Assembly (NCBI RefSeq): GCF_020907985.1 | Contig: NZ_JAJJPA010000050.1 | Coordinates: 1-42,823, forward strand | DNA: 42,823 nucleotides | From: Kitasatospora humi | GTDB taxonomy: Bacteria; Actinomycetota; Actinomycetes; Streptomycetales; Streptomycetaceae | Reading direction: 5' to 3' | Shown: in pieces, positions 24,934-33,503 of the stretch | Position numbering within the stretch: position 1 is the first letter of the stretch | Layout of the letters: each line of letters opens with the position of its first letter | The notes under the pieces: generated by a model | Seen by the model: the letters and a program-made list of their open reading frames with translations, nothing else | The model's database searches: none | What the model was told of the DNA's origin: nothing | Made by a program: the position numbers and the translations under genes

Positions 24934-26439
24934 ATGGCAGCCCGCACCTCGAAGACCACCGCCAAGCCCCGCCCGGCCTACCGCTGCACGGAGTGCGGCA
25001 ACCAGCTGCCCAAGTGGGTCGGCCGGTGCCCGGAGTGCAACGCCTGGGGCACGGTGGAGGAGTACGGCGCGGTGCCGATCCGGACCACCGCCGCGGGCCC
25101 GGTCAGCTCCCCGGCCCGCCCGATCGGCCAGGTCGACGGCCAGGTGGCGACCGCCCGCTCCACCGGGGTGCCGGAGCTGGACCGGGTGCTGGGCGGCGGC
25201 CTGGTGCCGGGCGCGGTGGTGCTGCTGGCCGGTGAGCCCGGCGTCGGCAAGTCCACCCTGCTGCTGGACGTGGCCGCCAAGGCCGCCACCTCCCAGCACC
25301 GCACGCTCTACGTCACGGGTGAGGAGTCGGCCGGCCAGGTGCGGCTGCGGGCGGACCGGATCAACGCCCTCTCCGACCACCTCTACCTGGCCGCCGAGCA
25401 GGACCTGGGCGCCGTGCTCGGCCACATCGAGCAGGTGAGCCCGGGCCTGCTGATCCTGGACTCGGTGCAGACCATCGCCTCCGCCGAGCTGGACGGTGCG
25501 CCCGGCGGCCCGGCCCAGGTGCGCGAGGTGGCCGGGGCCCTGATCCGGGCGTCCAAGGAGCGCGGCATGGCCACCCTGCTGGTGGGCCACGTCACCAAGG
25601 ACGGCCAGATCGCCGGCCCCCGCCTGCTGGAGCACCTGGTCGACGTGGTGCTGAGCTTCGAGGGCGACCGGCACGCCCGGCTGCGGATCATCCGCGGTGT
25701 CAAGAACCGGTACGGCGCCACGGATGAGGTCGGCTGCTTCGAGCTGCACGACGAGGGCATCGAGGGGCTGGCCGACCCGTCCGGCCTCTTCCTGACCCGC
25801 CGGGACAAGCCGGTGGCCGGCACCTGCCTGACCGTCACCCTGGAGGGCAAGCGTCCGCTGGTGGCCGAGGTGCAGGCCTTGATGGTGGATTCGCAGATCC
25901 CCTCGCCGCGCCGCACCACCTCGGGCCTGGAGTCGCCGCGGATCGCCATGATCCTTGCGGTGGTCGAGCGGCACGGCGGGATCAAGCTCGGCAAGCAGGA
26001 CATCTACACGGCCACCGTCGGCGGGGTGAAGCTCACCGAGCCGTCGGCGGACCTGGCGGTGGCGCTCGCGGTGGCCAGTTCCTCCACCGACAACCCGCTG
26101 CCCAGCAACCTGGTGGCGATCGGTGAGGTGGGCCTGGCCGGCGAGGTGCGGCGGGTGACCGGGGTGCAGCGCCGGCTGGCCGAGGCGCACCGGCTGGGCT
26201 TCACCCACGCCCTGGTGCCGCCGGACCCGGGCAAGGTGCCGCCCGGCATGAAGGTGGTCGAGGTGGCCGACATCGGTGAGGCGCTGCGGGCCGTCCCGGG
26301 CCGCCGCCGGTCCGCCGGGCGGCCCCGCGCCGAGCAGCGGCCGGCCCCCGAGCAGCCCCGTCCGGTGCCGCCGCCCGTGGCCTACGCCGATGAGCTCATG
26401 GACGGCTGGGACCCGGTCGATTCGGACGAACTGGTCTGA
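24934..26439 (+). CDS. radA: DNA repair protein RadA
   Basis: RadA, 501 residues, is a hexameric RecA-paralogue helicase that extends heteroduplex during recombination. The N-terminal C4 zinc finger (CTEC at 18-21, CPEC at 32-35) is followed by the RecA-like core with Walker A GEPGVGKST (from 100) and the RadA-specific KNRYG motif (from 257). A Lon-like C-terminal domain includes GGVKLTEPSADLAVALA. A Pro/Arg-rich tail of about 45 residues follows. ATG at 24934; TACCGT 8 nt upstream could be the -10 of a near-leaderless transcript. disA follows on the same strand. Confidence 0.96.
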   Translation: MAARTSKTTAKPRPAYRCTECGNQLPKWVGRCPECNAWGTVEEYGAVPIRTTAAGPVSSPARPIGQVDGQVATARSTGVPELDRVLGGGLVPGAVVLLAGEPGVGKSTLLLDVAAKAATSQHRTLYVTGEESAGQVRLRADRINALSDHLYLAAEQDLGAVLGHIEQVSPGLLILDSVQTIASAELDGAPGGPAQVREVAGALIRASKERGMATLLVGHVTKDGQIAGPRLLEHLVDVVLSFEGDRHARLRIIRGVKNRYGATDEVGCFELHDEGIEGLADPSGLFLTRRDKPVAGTCLTVTLEGKRPLVAEVQALMVDSQIPSPRRTTSGLESPRIAMILAVVERHGGIKLGKQDIYTATVGGVKLTEPSADLAVALAVASSSTDNPLPSNLVAIGEVGLAGEVRRVTGVQRRLAEAHRLGFTHALVPPDPGKVPPGMKVVEVADIGEALRAVPGRRRSAGRPRAEQRPAPEQPRPVPPPVAYADELMDGWDPVDSDELV

Positions 26440-26467
26440 CCGAGGCACCGTCAGTGCTGCTGCACCG

Positions 26468-26501
26468 TAGACTTTGTCCTGTCCAGTACCAGATCGGACA
26501 G
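26468..26501 (+). promoter_or_regulatory. Possible disA promoter and dyad
   Basis: A TAGACT -10-like hexamer (26468-26473) is followed by CTGTCC (26479-26484) and GGACAG (26496-26501), an exact 6-bp dyad just downstream of the presumed start. No strong -35 is visible. Confidence 0.4.
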
Positions 26502-26558
26502 AAGCGAACGAGGGACCGGGGCTGAGATTCGGTCCGGATCGGGGCCGGAGGAGTCACC

Positions 26559-27665
26559 GTGGCAGCGAGCGACCGGGCGGAGAAGTCCCCCCGCGAGGAG
26601 GCCTTGCTGCGCTCCTCCCTTCAGGCCATCGCCCCGGGCACCCCGCTGCGGGACGGCCTGGAGCGGGTACTGCGGGCCAACACCGGCGGGCTGGTCGTGC
26701 TGGGCTTCGACAGGACCGTCGAGTCGCTCTGCACCGGCGGTTTCGTGCTGGACGTGGAGTTCACCGCGACCAGGCTGCGCGAACTGTGCAAGCTGGACGG
26801 CGCGGTGGTGCTGGACAAGGACATCACCAAGATCGTCCGGGCCGGCGTGCACCTGATGCCGGACGCGGACATCCCGACCGACGAGACCGGCACCCGCCAC
26901 CGCACCGCCGAACGGGTGAACAAGCAGACCGGCTTCCCGGTGGTCGCCGTCTCGCACTCGATGCGGCTGATCGCGATGTACGTCAACGGCGCCCGCCGGG
27001 TGCTGGAGGACTCCACCACCGTGCTCTCCCGGGCCAACCAGGCGCTGGCCACCCTGGAGCGGTACAAGCTGCGCCTGGACGAGGTGGCCGGCACCCTCTC
27101 CGCCCTGGAGATCGAGGACCTGGTCACCGTCCGGGACGTCACCGCGGTGGCGCAGCGGCTGGAGATGGTGCGGCTGATCGCCGCGGAGATCGCCGGTTAC
27201 GTGCTGGAGCTCGGCACCGACGGCCGGCTGCTCTCGCTCCAGCTGGACGAGCTGATCGCCGGCGTCGAGCCGGAGCGCGAGCTGGTGGCCCGGGACTACT
27301 TCCCGGAGCGGGCCGCCAAGCGCGGCCGGACGGTCGCCGAGGTGCTGGCCGACCTGGAGACGCTCACCCACGCCGAGCTGCTCGACCTGCAGACGGTGGC
27401 CAAGACGATCGGCTACTCCGGCTCCCCCGAGTCGCTGGACTCGGCCGTCTCGCCGCGCGGCTACCGGCTGCTGGCCAAGATCCCGCGGCTGCCGAACACC
27501 GTGATCGAGCGCCTGGTGGAGCACTTCGGCGGGCTGCAGAAGCTGCTCGCCGCCAGCATCGACGACCTCCAGGCGGTCGAGGGCGTCGGCGAGACCCGGG
27601 CCCGCTCGGTGCGCGAGGGGCTCTCCCGGCTCGCCGAGTCCTCGATCCTGGAGCGCTACGTCTGA
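26559..27665 (+). CDS. disA: DNA integrity scanning protein DisA, diadenylate cyclase
   Basis: DisA, 368 residues, is an octamer that scans DNA for branched intermediates and makes c-di-AMP from two ATP. The DAC domain has both catalytic motifs, DGA (80-82) and RHR (113-115, GTRHRTAER). A helical spine and a C-terminal helix-hairpin-helix DNA-binding domain follow (LQAVEGVGETRARSVREGL). GTG at 26559 with GGAGGAG at 6-nt spacing. It lies 119 bp after radA, a neighbourhood seen in many actinobacteria and consistent with RadA restraining DisA. Confidence 0.97.
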   Translation: MAASDRAEKSPREEALLRSSLQAIAPGTPLRDGLERVLRANTGGLVVLGFDRTVESLCTGGFVLDVEFTATRLRELCKLDGAVVLDKDITKIVRAGVHLMPDADIPTDETGTRHRTAERVNKQTGFPVVAVSHSMRLIAMYVNGARRVLEDSTTVLSRANQALATLERYKLRLDEVAGTLSALEIEDLVTVRDVTAVAQRLEMVRLIAAEIAGYVLELGTDGRLLSLQLDELIAGVEPERELVARDYFPERAAKRGRTVAEVLADLETLTHAELLDLQTVAKTIGYSGSPESLDSAVSPRGYRLLAKIPRLPNTVIERLVEHFGGLQKLLAASIDDLQAVEGVGETRARSVREGLSRLAESSILERYV

Positions 27666-27732
27666 ACCGGTCCCGGAGGGCTGCGCCCGAACGTTCCTGC
27701 AGTGTTCCGGCGCCCGTCCGGTGAACGTTCCG

Positions 27733-27810
27733 GCGCCTGCCCGGCGAGCCGTCCCTGCGCCGGTCCGGTTCCCGCGCCTGCCCGGCGAGCCGTCCCTGCG
27801 CCGGTCCGGT
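27733..27810. repeat. Two exact 37-bp direct repeats (period 41) in a GC-rich repeat patch
   Basis: The units at 27733-27769 and 27774-27810 are identical and begin GCGCCTGCCCGGCGAGCCGT. GTGAACGTTCC-type blocks flank them. Together they occupy most of the gap after disA; no gene is seen. Confidence 0.85.
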
Positions 27811-27861
27811 GAACGTTCCCGCGCCCGTGCGGCGAACCCCTCCCGCGCCCGTCCGGCACCG

Positions 27862-27902
27862 CGTCAGGCCCGGCACCTCCCGACGAGGCGCCGCGCCTGA
27901 CG
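27862..27902. terminator. Bidirectional terminator after disA
   Basis: CGTCAGGC and GCCTGACG are exact 8-bp arms between converging genes. The left flank GCGTCAGGCCCG is also found in the terminator at 4508-4550. Confidence 0.7.
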
Positions 27903-27907
27903 ACCGC

Positions 27908-28777
27908 TCAGCTGCCGCCGGGCACCAGCTGGATCGAGGCGCGAGCCACCACCGGGCCGCCGGCCGGGCCGGTGAGGTCGGCCTGCACCAGGTAGGTGTC
28001 GTTCGGCACCGGTGAGGTGTCGCCGGAGGTGGCGCACTGCGGCTTGCTGCGGCTGCGGTCCCAGTCGAAGGTCTCGGTCAGGTCGCTGGCCGGGGCCTGC
28101 ACCCAGCGGCCCTGCTTGCCGGTCGTGCAGTCGGCGGAGGACCAGATGTGCTCGCCGCCCTTCCAGATGGTGATCGAGGAGGCGGCCTGGCTCAGGTCGA
28201 CGCGGCACTGCGTGCCGGAGACGTTGTGGATCTTCAGCTCGAAGGTGGGCTTCTGGTTCGGCTGGTAGGCGTTCTGGAGGCCGCCGCCGACGACCGTCAG
28301 CTGCAGGCTCAGCTGGCCCGCGGTGCAGATCGGCAGCGCCATCACCTCGGCGGTGTTGATCGGCGGGGCGCTGCCGCCACCGGTCGAGGAACCCCCGCTG
28401 CCGCCGCCGGTGCCCGCCGACGGGCCGGCGCCGTTGCCGCCGTTCCCGGATCCGCCGCCGTTCCCGGACCCGCCGCCGTTCCCGCCCCCGCCGGTGGCGC
28501 CGTTGGACGCGCCGCCGGTCGACCCGCCGCCGCTGCCGCCCGGGACGCTGGAGATCGCCGGGCCGGTCGGGGTGGCGCCCGGGGTGATCGAACCGGGCGC
28601 GCTGGGGGAGGCGGAGGCCGGCGCGGGCTGGGCGGCCTTCTGCTTGCCGCCGTCCTGACCGAGCGTCAGCCAGGCGAGCAGGGCGACCGCCACCAGTAGG
28701 GCGGCGAGCACAACCAGCCGCCGTCGCCAGTAGATCGAGGCGGGCAGTGGTCCGACGGGCTGTCGCAGTGAAGGCAC
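27908..28777 (-). CDS. Membrane-anchored protein with Gly-rich stalk and DUF4232-like external domain
   Basis: The 289-residue protein has a short basic cytoplasmic N-terminus and one membrane helix (about 21-40). A long Ala/Pro then Gly/Ser/Asn-rich stalk follows (about 46-140). The last 145 residues form a beta-rich domain with paired cysteines (LPICTAGQLSLQL and SGTQCRVDL) resembling DUF4232-type wall-exposed domains. Function unknown. GTG at 28777 is preferred to TTG at 28783. It converges on disA and diverges from mutY. Confidence 0.75.
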   Translation of the reverse strand: MPSLRQPVGPLPASIYWRRRLVVLAALLVAVALLAWLTLGQDGGKQKAAQPAPASASPSAPGSITPGATPTGPAISSVPGGSGGGSTGGASNGATGGGGNGGGSGNGGGSGNGGNGAGPSAGTGGGSGGSSTGGGSAPPINTAEVMALPICTAGQLSLQLTVVGGGLQNAYQPNQKPTFELKIHNVSGTQCRVDLSQAASSITIWKGGEHIWSSADCTTGKQGRWVQAPASDLTETFDWDRSRSKPQCATSGDTSPVPNDTYLVQADLTGPAGGPVVARASIQLVPGGS

Positions 28778-28784
28778 GAGCAAA

Positions 28785-28791
28785 ATCTATA
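28785..28791 (-). promoter_or_regulatory. -10 element of a probably leaderless transcript
   Basis: TATAGAT on the minus strand ends 8 nt before the GTG at 28777 and there is no Shine-Dalgarno, so transcription should start at or next to the start codon. Confidence 0.55.
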
Positions 28792-28911
28792 AGAGGTGGG
28801 GTACCCGCTTGTGCACCAACACCGCCATCCGAGGCCGATCTTTCACATCATCCGGTATTTCGCCCCTTCGGGGGAGGGCCGTCGCCGGACTGTGCGAGGA
28901 TCGAGGACGCC

Positions 28912-29835
28912 ATGCCGACCATCTCCGCACCCCGCACCGGCGCCTTGCCGCCGGTGGAAACGCCCGCGCCGCTGCTGCATTCGATCGTGCTCGACTGGTA
29001 CCGGGAGAACGCCCGGCACCTGCCCTGGCGCACCCCCGAGGCCTCGCCCTGGGCGGTGATGGTCAGCGAGTTCATGCTGCAGCAGACCCCGGTGAAGCGG
29101 GTGCTGCCGGCCTACGCCGCCTGGCTGGAGCGCTGGCCCACCCCGGCCCACCTCGCCGCCGACGCGCCCGGTGAGGCGGTCCGGATGTGGGGGAGGCTGG
29201 GCTATCCGCGGCGGGCGCTGCGGCTGCACGCCGCGGCCACCGCGATCGTGGAGCGGCACGGCGGCCGGGTGCCGGACGACCACGCCGAGCTGCTGGCGCT
29301 GCCCGGGGTCGGCGAGTACACGGCCGCGGCCGTCGCCTCGTTCGCCTTCAAGCAGCGGCACGCGGTGCTGGACACCAACGTCCGCCGGGTCTTCGCCCGC
29401 GCCGTGACCGGCGTCGAGTACCCGGCCAACGCGACCACCGCCGCCGAGCGCCGGGTCGCCACCGAGCTGCTGCCCGACGCCGCCGAGGTGGCCGCGGAGT
29501 GGGCGGTGGGCGTGATGGAGCTGGGCGCCCTGGTCTGCACCGCCCGTTCGCCGGAGTGCGGGGGCTGCCCGCTGCGCGCCCGGTGCGCCTGGCAGCGGGC
29601 CGGCTGCCCGCCGCACCAAGGGCCGGCGCGGCGCGGCCAGAGCTACGAGGGCACCGACCGCCAGGTGCGCGGCAAGCTGCTCGCCGTGCTGCGGGCGCAG
29701 CACGGGCCGGTGGCGCGCGCCCGGCTGGACGTGGTCTGGCCGGACGACATCCAGCGGGACCGGGCGCTGGACGGTCTGGTGGCCGACGGCCTGGTCGAGC
29801 CGCTCGCCGACGGGTACTTCCGGTTGCCGCAGTGA
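28912..29835 (+). CDS. mutY: A/G-specific adenine glycosylase MutY, short form
   Basis: MutY, 307 residues, removes adenine mispaired with 8-oxoguanine. The catalytic acid is Glu53 (WAVMVSEFMLQQT), the helix-hairpin-helix is LPGVGEYTAAAVASF, and the catalytic Asp is Asp154 (VLDTNVRR). Four cluster ligands C209-x6-C216-x2-C219-x5-C225 bind 4Fe-4S. The NUDIX-like C-terminal domain that recognises 8-oxoG in E. coli MutY is replaced by a short tail (about 245-307, winged-helix-like). ATG at 28912 with GAGGA upstream; the longer frame to 28747 would cross the divergent gene's promoter. Confidence 0.93.
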   Translation: MPTISAPRTGALPPVETPAPLLHSIVLDWYRENARHLPWRTPEASPWAVMVSEFMLQQTPVKRVLPAYAAWLERWPTPAHLAADAPGEAVRMWGRLGYPRRALRLHAAATAIVERHGGRVPDDHAELLALPGVGEYTAAAVASFAFKQRHAVLDTNVRRVFARAVTGVEYPANATTAAERRVATELLPDAAEVAAEWAVGVMELGALVCTARSPECGGCPLRARCAWQRAGCPPHQGPARRGQSYEGTDRQVRGKLLAVLRAQHGPVARARLDVVWPDDIQRDRALDGLVADGLVEPLADGYFRLPQ

Positions 29836-29850
29836 CCCCCCGGACATGAC

Positions 29851-29886
29851 GAGGCCCCCCGCTCGATCCCTGGAGCGGAGGGCCTC
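29851..29886. terminator. Bidirectional terminator between mutY and the efflux pump gene
   Basis: GAGGCC/GGCCTC and CGCTC/GAGCG stems with a small internal bulge lie between converging genes. Confidence 0.8.
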
Positions 29887-29898
29887 AGCTTCGGGGGC

Positions 29899-31470
29899 TC
29901 AGTGAGCCGCCGCCTCCACGCTCGGCTTGCCGGCGCCGCGCAGCGGGGCGCCGCGCAGGAAGAGCGAGGCCGCGACGGCGAGCACGCTGATCGCGGCGGC
30001 CCACAGGAAGACCGAGTGGATGCCGTTGGTCACGCCGTGGTGGATGATCATCTGCCTGTCCATCGGCATCGTGCGCAGCCGGGCCGGGGTCAGGTCCGCG
30101 GTGGAACCGCCGCTGCTCGGCAGGTGGGCCTTGGCCAGGGTGTCCTTCATCCGGTTGGTGTAGATGGCGCCGAAGAGCGCCACACCGAAGGAACCGCCGA
30201 TGGTGCGGAACAGGGTGGCGGTGGAGCTGGCCACGCCCATGTCCTTGAGCTCGACGCTGTTCTGCGCGACCAGCATGGTGATCTGCATCAGGAAGCCCAT
30301 GCCGGCGCCCAGCACCGCCATGTAGATGCCGGAGGTGAGGCGGCTGGTGTCGGTGCCCATGCCGGAGAGCAGGAACGAGCCGACGCCCATCACCACGGTG
30401 CCGACGATCGGGAAGATCCGGTACTTGCCGGTCTTGGTGACTATCTGGCCGACCACCAGCGAGACCACCAGCATGCCGAACATCATCGGCATCAGCAGCA
30501 GGCCGGAGTTGGTGGCCGAGGCGTTCTGCACGATCTGCTGGTACTGCGGCAGGAAGGTGACGCCGCCGAACATCTGGAAACCGACGATGAAGCCGATGAT
30601 CGAGACCACCGTGAAGTCGCGGTTGCGGAACAGGCCGAGCGGCAGCATCGGCTCCGAGACCCGCTGCTCGACGTAGCAGAAGCCGATCAGCGAGGCCACG
30701 GCCAGCACCGCCAGGCCGATGATGTGCTTGGAGCCCCAGGCGTACTGGGTGCCGCCCCAGGTGGTGATCAGGACCAGCGAGGTGATGCCGGTGGTGAGCA
30801 GCAGGGCGCCGAGGTAGTCGATCTTCGCAGTGGAGCGGGACTTCGGCAGGTGCAGGGTGACGGTCACCACGGCCAGCGCGATCGCGCCCAGCGGGATGTT
30901 GATGTAGAAGATCCAGTGCCAGCTGAAGTGGTCGGTGATGAAGCCGCCGAGCAGCGGGCCGCCGATGGTGGCCAGCGCCATCACGGCCGCGAACAGGCCC
31001 TGGTACTTGCCGCGCTCGCGCGGCGAGACCAGCGCACCCATGATCGACATCACGCCGACCATCAGACCGCCGGCGCCCAGCCCCTGGAGGGCCCGGAAGG
31101 CGATCATCTCGTTCATGTTCTGCGACAGGCCGGCCAGTGCCGAGCCCGCCAGGAAGATGGTGATCGAGGTGAGGAAGGTGCCCTTGCGGCCGTAGAGGTC
31201 GCCGAGCTTGCCCCAGATCGGGGTGGCCGCGGCGGTCGCCAGGGTGTACGAGGTGACCACCCAGGACAGGTGGTTGGCGCCGCCGAGGTCGCCGACGATG
31301 GTCGGCATCGCGGTGCCGACGATCAGGTTGTCGAGCATCGCGAGCAGCATCGTGATGACCAGGCCGATCATCACCAGACGTATCTCGCGCGGCGATCGTT
31401 GCGGGCGCTCGTCCTCCCCAACGCCTGCGGGCGGAGTCTCCGCCGTCGCGTCGACCTGCTGTTGTGCCAT
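29899..31470 (-). CDS. DHA2-family (EmrB/QacA-type) drug:H+ antiporter
   Basis: This 523-residue, 14-helix MFS exporter has LDNLIVGTAMPTIVGDLGG in helix 1 (motif D1 of DHA2), GKLGDLYGRKGTFL (motif A), and a motif C-like glycine run GGPLLGGFI. The substrate is a drug or secondary metabolite, not deducible. ATG at 31470. It is divergent from a TetR regulator with a clear shared operator at 31531-31548, so it is likely substrate-induced. Confidence 0.93.
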   Translation of the reverse strand: MAQQQVDATAETPPAGVGEDERPQRSPREIRLVMIGLVITMLLAMLDNLIVGTAMPTIVGDLGGANHLSWVVTSYTLATAAATPIWGKLGDLYGRKGTFLTSITIFLAGSALAGLSQNMNEMIAFRALQGLGAGGLMVGVMSIMGALVSPRERGKYQGLFAAVMALATIGGPLLGGFITDHFSWHWIFYINIPLGAIALAVVTVTLHLPKSRSTAKIDYLGALLLTTGITSLVLITTWGGTQYAWGSKHIIGLAVLAVASLIGFCYVEQRVSEPMLPLGLFRNRDFTVVSIIGFIVGFQMFGGVTFLPQYQQIVQNASATNSGLLLMPMMFGMLVVSLVVGQIVTKTGKYRIFPIVGTVVMGVGSFLLSGMGTDTSRLTSGIYMAVLGAGMGFLMQITMLVAQNSVELKDMGVASSTATLFRTIGGSFGVALFGAIYTNRMKDTLAKAHLPSSGGSTADLTPARLRTMPMDRQMIIHHGVTNGIHSVFLWAAAISVLAVAASLFLRGAPLRGAGKPSVEAAAH

Positions 31471-31530
31471 GGTGTGCGTCTCCCGGGTGCGCCTGTCGGG
31501 CCTGCGACTCGCGGCCCCTCGCCAAACCTT

Positions 31531-31548
31531 ACTTGCCGACCGGCTAGT
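31531..31548. promoter_or_regulatory. TetR operator between efflux pump and regulator
   Basis: ACTTGCCGACCGGCTAGT is an 18-bp palindrome with arms ACTxGCCG and CGGCxAGT, a widespread TetR-family operator form. It lies 60 nt from the pump start and 96 nt from the regulator start. Confidence 0.75.
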
Positions 31549-31643
31549 TTAGTAATCGATGGCACGGTAAGGTCTGGGTAGTCGGGAGTCAAGCCGATTA
31601 CGGCAGCTCCCAGTCCGCAGCGAGCTAGGCAGGCAGTCAGCCC

Positions 31644-32261
31644 ATGAGTACGACCCACGGCCCCCGCAGCGACACCCGCGCGCGGATCATCGCGGTGGCG
31701 CTGGAGATGTTCTCCGAGCACGGGTACGAGAAGACCTCGCTGCGGGAGATCGCCGACCGACTGGGCGTCACCAAGGCAGCGCTGTACTACCACTTCAAGA
31801 CCAAGGACGACATCGTCCACGGCATCGTCGAGACCATGGCCGTGCCGATCGACGAGGCGATCGCCTGGGGCGAGGAGCGGGCCTGGTCGCCCGAGGTGCG
31901 CGACGAGCTGGTCCGCCGGTTCGCCGCCGGCATGGTCGAGCGGGCTCCGCTGCTGCGCTTCTTCCACGAGAACCAGCCGGCGCTGCGCGAATCGCAGGCC
32001 GGGCTGGAGTTCCGCGACCGGATGATCCGGATGATCCGCCTGGTGCACGGCCCGGGCGCCTCGTTCGAGGACAAGCTGCGGGCGACCATGGCGCTCTTCT
32101 CGGTGAACTCGGCGTTCTTCCTGCTCAAGCACGACTGTTCGGACCTCGCCGCGGACCACGCCGTGGAGGACGAGACCGCGCTGGCGGAGGTGATGCGGGC
32201 GGCGACCACCGTCGGCCTGGAGATCGCCGCACCGATCAAGCCGGTGGCCGCCCGGGGCTGA
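31644..32261 (+). CDS. TetR-family repressor of the adjacent DHA2 pump
   Basis: The 205-residue protein has an N-terminal helix-turn-helix TSLREIADRLGVTKAALYYHFKTKDD, canonical for TetR. The helical ligand domain has FFHENQPALRE and a C-terminal dimer region. The ligand is unknown and probably a pump substrate. ATG at 31644. It is transcribed away from the pump and probably autoregulated through the shared operator. Confidence 0.92.
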   Translation: MSTTHGPRSDTRARIIAVALEMFSEHGYEKTSLREIADRLGVTKAALYYHFKTKDDIVHGIVETMAVPIDEAIAWGEERAWSPEVRDELVRRFAAGMVERAPLLRFFHENQPALRESQAGLEFRDRMIRMIRLVHGPGASFEDKLRATMALFSVNSAFFLLKHDCSDLAADHAVEDETALAEVMRAATTVGLEIAAPIKPVAARG

Positions 32262-32267
32262 GCCGGC

Positions 32268-33185
32268 TCAGAAGTCGCTCACCCCGTGCCCCGAGAGGTA
32301 GCCGACCGGGTCGATCACCGCGCCGTAGCGGTTGGCGGTGCGGATCTCGAAGTGCAGGTGCGGTCCGGTGGAGTTGCCGGTGCTGCCCGCGGCCCCGATC
32401 CGCTGACCGCCCGTCACCCGCTCGCCGGCCCGCACGCCGAACGCTGACAGGTGGGCGTACTGGGCGAACCTGCCGTCGGACAGCCGCAGCACCACCTCGT
32501 TGCCGTAGGCGCCGTTCCAGCCGGCCGAGACCACGGTGGCGTCGCCGACCGCGAGCAGCGGGGTGCCGGTGTCCACCGCGAAGTCCACGCCGGTGTGGTA
32601 GCCGGCGGCGTACGCGCGGTCGGGCACGCCGAACGGCTCGGACACCGGGGCGCCCGGTGCGGGGGCCGACCAGGCCGGGCCGGGCGGTGGTGCGGGAGCA
32701 GGCGGGGGCGTGGGCTGCGCCGCGGGCCCGGGGGCGGGCGCGCCGGTGCTCGCCCCGGCCAGGTTGGCCGCCACCGCGACCGCCGCCCGGGAGGCGGCTG
32801 CCCCGCCGGGCATCCGGTACGGGCCCGGCTTTGCCACCTGCACCACCGGCGCGGGTGACGACGGGAGCCGAGCGGCGGTGAACGCGGAGGGGCCGGGGGT
32901 CGTCGGCCGCACCGTCCGCGCCACCGCGCTGCCGGGCACCGCGGCCAGCGTCACACCCAGCAGCAGTGCGCCGGCCGCCGTCGAGGTGACCGCGGTCCGC
33001 CGGTGCGGACCGCGGAAGACCTCGTACGGGTCCCGGCGCAGCGCGGTCACCCGGTGTCGCGGCAGTCTTCGCGGGATGCCCGGCCACGAAAGGCGCGGCG
33101 CCCAGGGCGCGCGCGGCCGGGCGTGCCGGCCGGAACCGCTGAGCAGCCGGGCGACCCGGGAACGGACGGGGGTGGGGGTGGGCAT
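32268..33185 (-). CDS. Secreted or anchored M23 (LytM-type) endopeptidase
   Basis: This is a 305-residue peptidoglycan hydrolase. A basic cytoplasmic leader of about 63 residues is followed by a hydrophobic segment (about 66-89), a Pro/Ala linker to about 180, and the M23 domain. Zinc ligands and active site are H197-x3-D201 (GYHTGVD) and H276/H278 (GPHLHFE), a complete site. It presumably cleaves peptide cross-links in the cell wall. ATG at 33185 is chosen; the frame stays open upstream but encodes unrelated low-complexity sequence. Confidence 0.88.
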   Translation of the reverse strand: MPTPTPVRSRVARLLSGSGRHARPRAPWAPRLSWPGIPRRLPRHRVTALRRDPYEVFRGPHRRTAVTSTAAGALLLGVTLAAVPGSAVARTVRPTTPGPSAFTAARLPSSPAPVVQVAKPGPYRMPGGAAASRAAVAVAANLAGASTGAPAPGPAAQPTPPPAPAPPPGPAWSAPAPGAPVSEPFGVPDRAYAAGYHTGVDFAVDTGTPLLAVGDATVVSAGWNGAYGNEVVLRLSDGRFAQYAHLSAFGVRAGERVTGGQRIGAAGSTGNSTGPHLHFEIRTANRYGAVIDPVGYLSGHGVSDF

Positions 33186-33503
33186 GCCGTGCTCGACCTC
33201 GCAGCGGTTCGGACCAGCGGCCGGCCGGCAGCGCACTGGGGTAGGGGACCACACAGGTGTAACCGTCGGTGAGGAGGGAGTGAAATCCGCCCGGCTACTA
33301 CGAGGGGTAGTGGCGATCGCCGCCGGTGGCGGCCGATCGGCGGCTCGTTCCCGCTCCCCGAGGCGCTCCGCCGGGGCCCGCCCGGTACTACCGGCATCCG
33401 TATCGGCCGCGGCGGCTGTGAGCAGCGCCACCCGCGATCGCGCCCCGGCGCCGGTCCACGCACGACCGTTCCCGCCGCCGCCACCCGGGCGGACCATCGA
33501 GGG
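33186..33503. other. Divergent intergenic region, no gene seen
   Basis: This is upstream of the M23 gene and of the PLP-enzyme gene. It contains ACTAC-GAGGG-GTAGT (about 33297-33311), a small dyad. M23 genes in this group are sometimes under a c-di-AMP riboswitch, but I do not see its consensus here. Confidence 0.4.

Noticed and set aside
28380..28520. CRISPR-like or minisatellite signal in Gly-rich repeats
   Set aside because: The repeats are codons of the GGGSGNGG stalk of the membrane-anchored protein.
33186..33503. c-di-AMP (ydaO-type) riboswitch upstream of the M23 gene
   Set aside because: Tempting because disA is nearby and wall hydrolases are known targets, but the conserved motif blocks could not be found.
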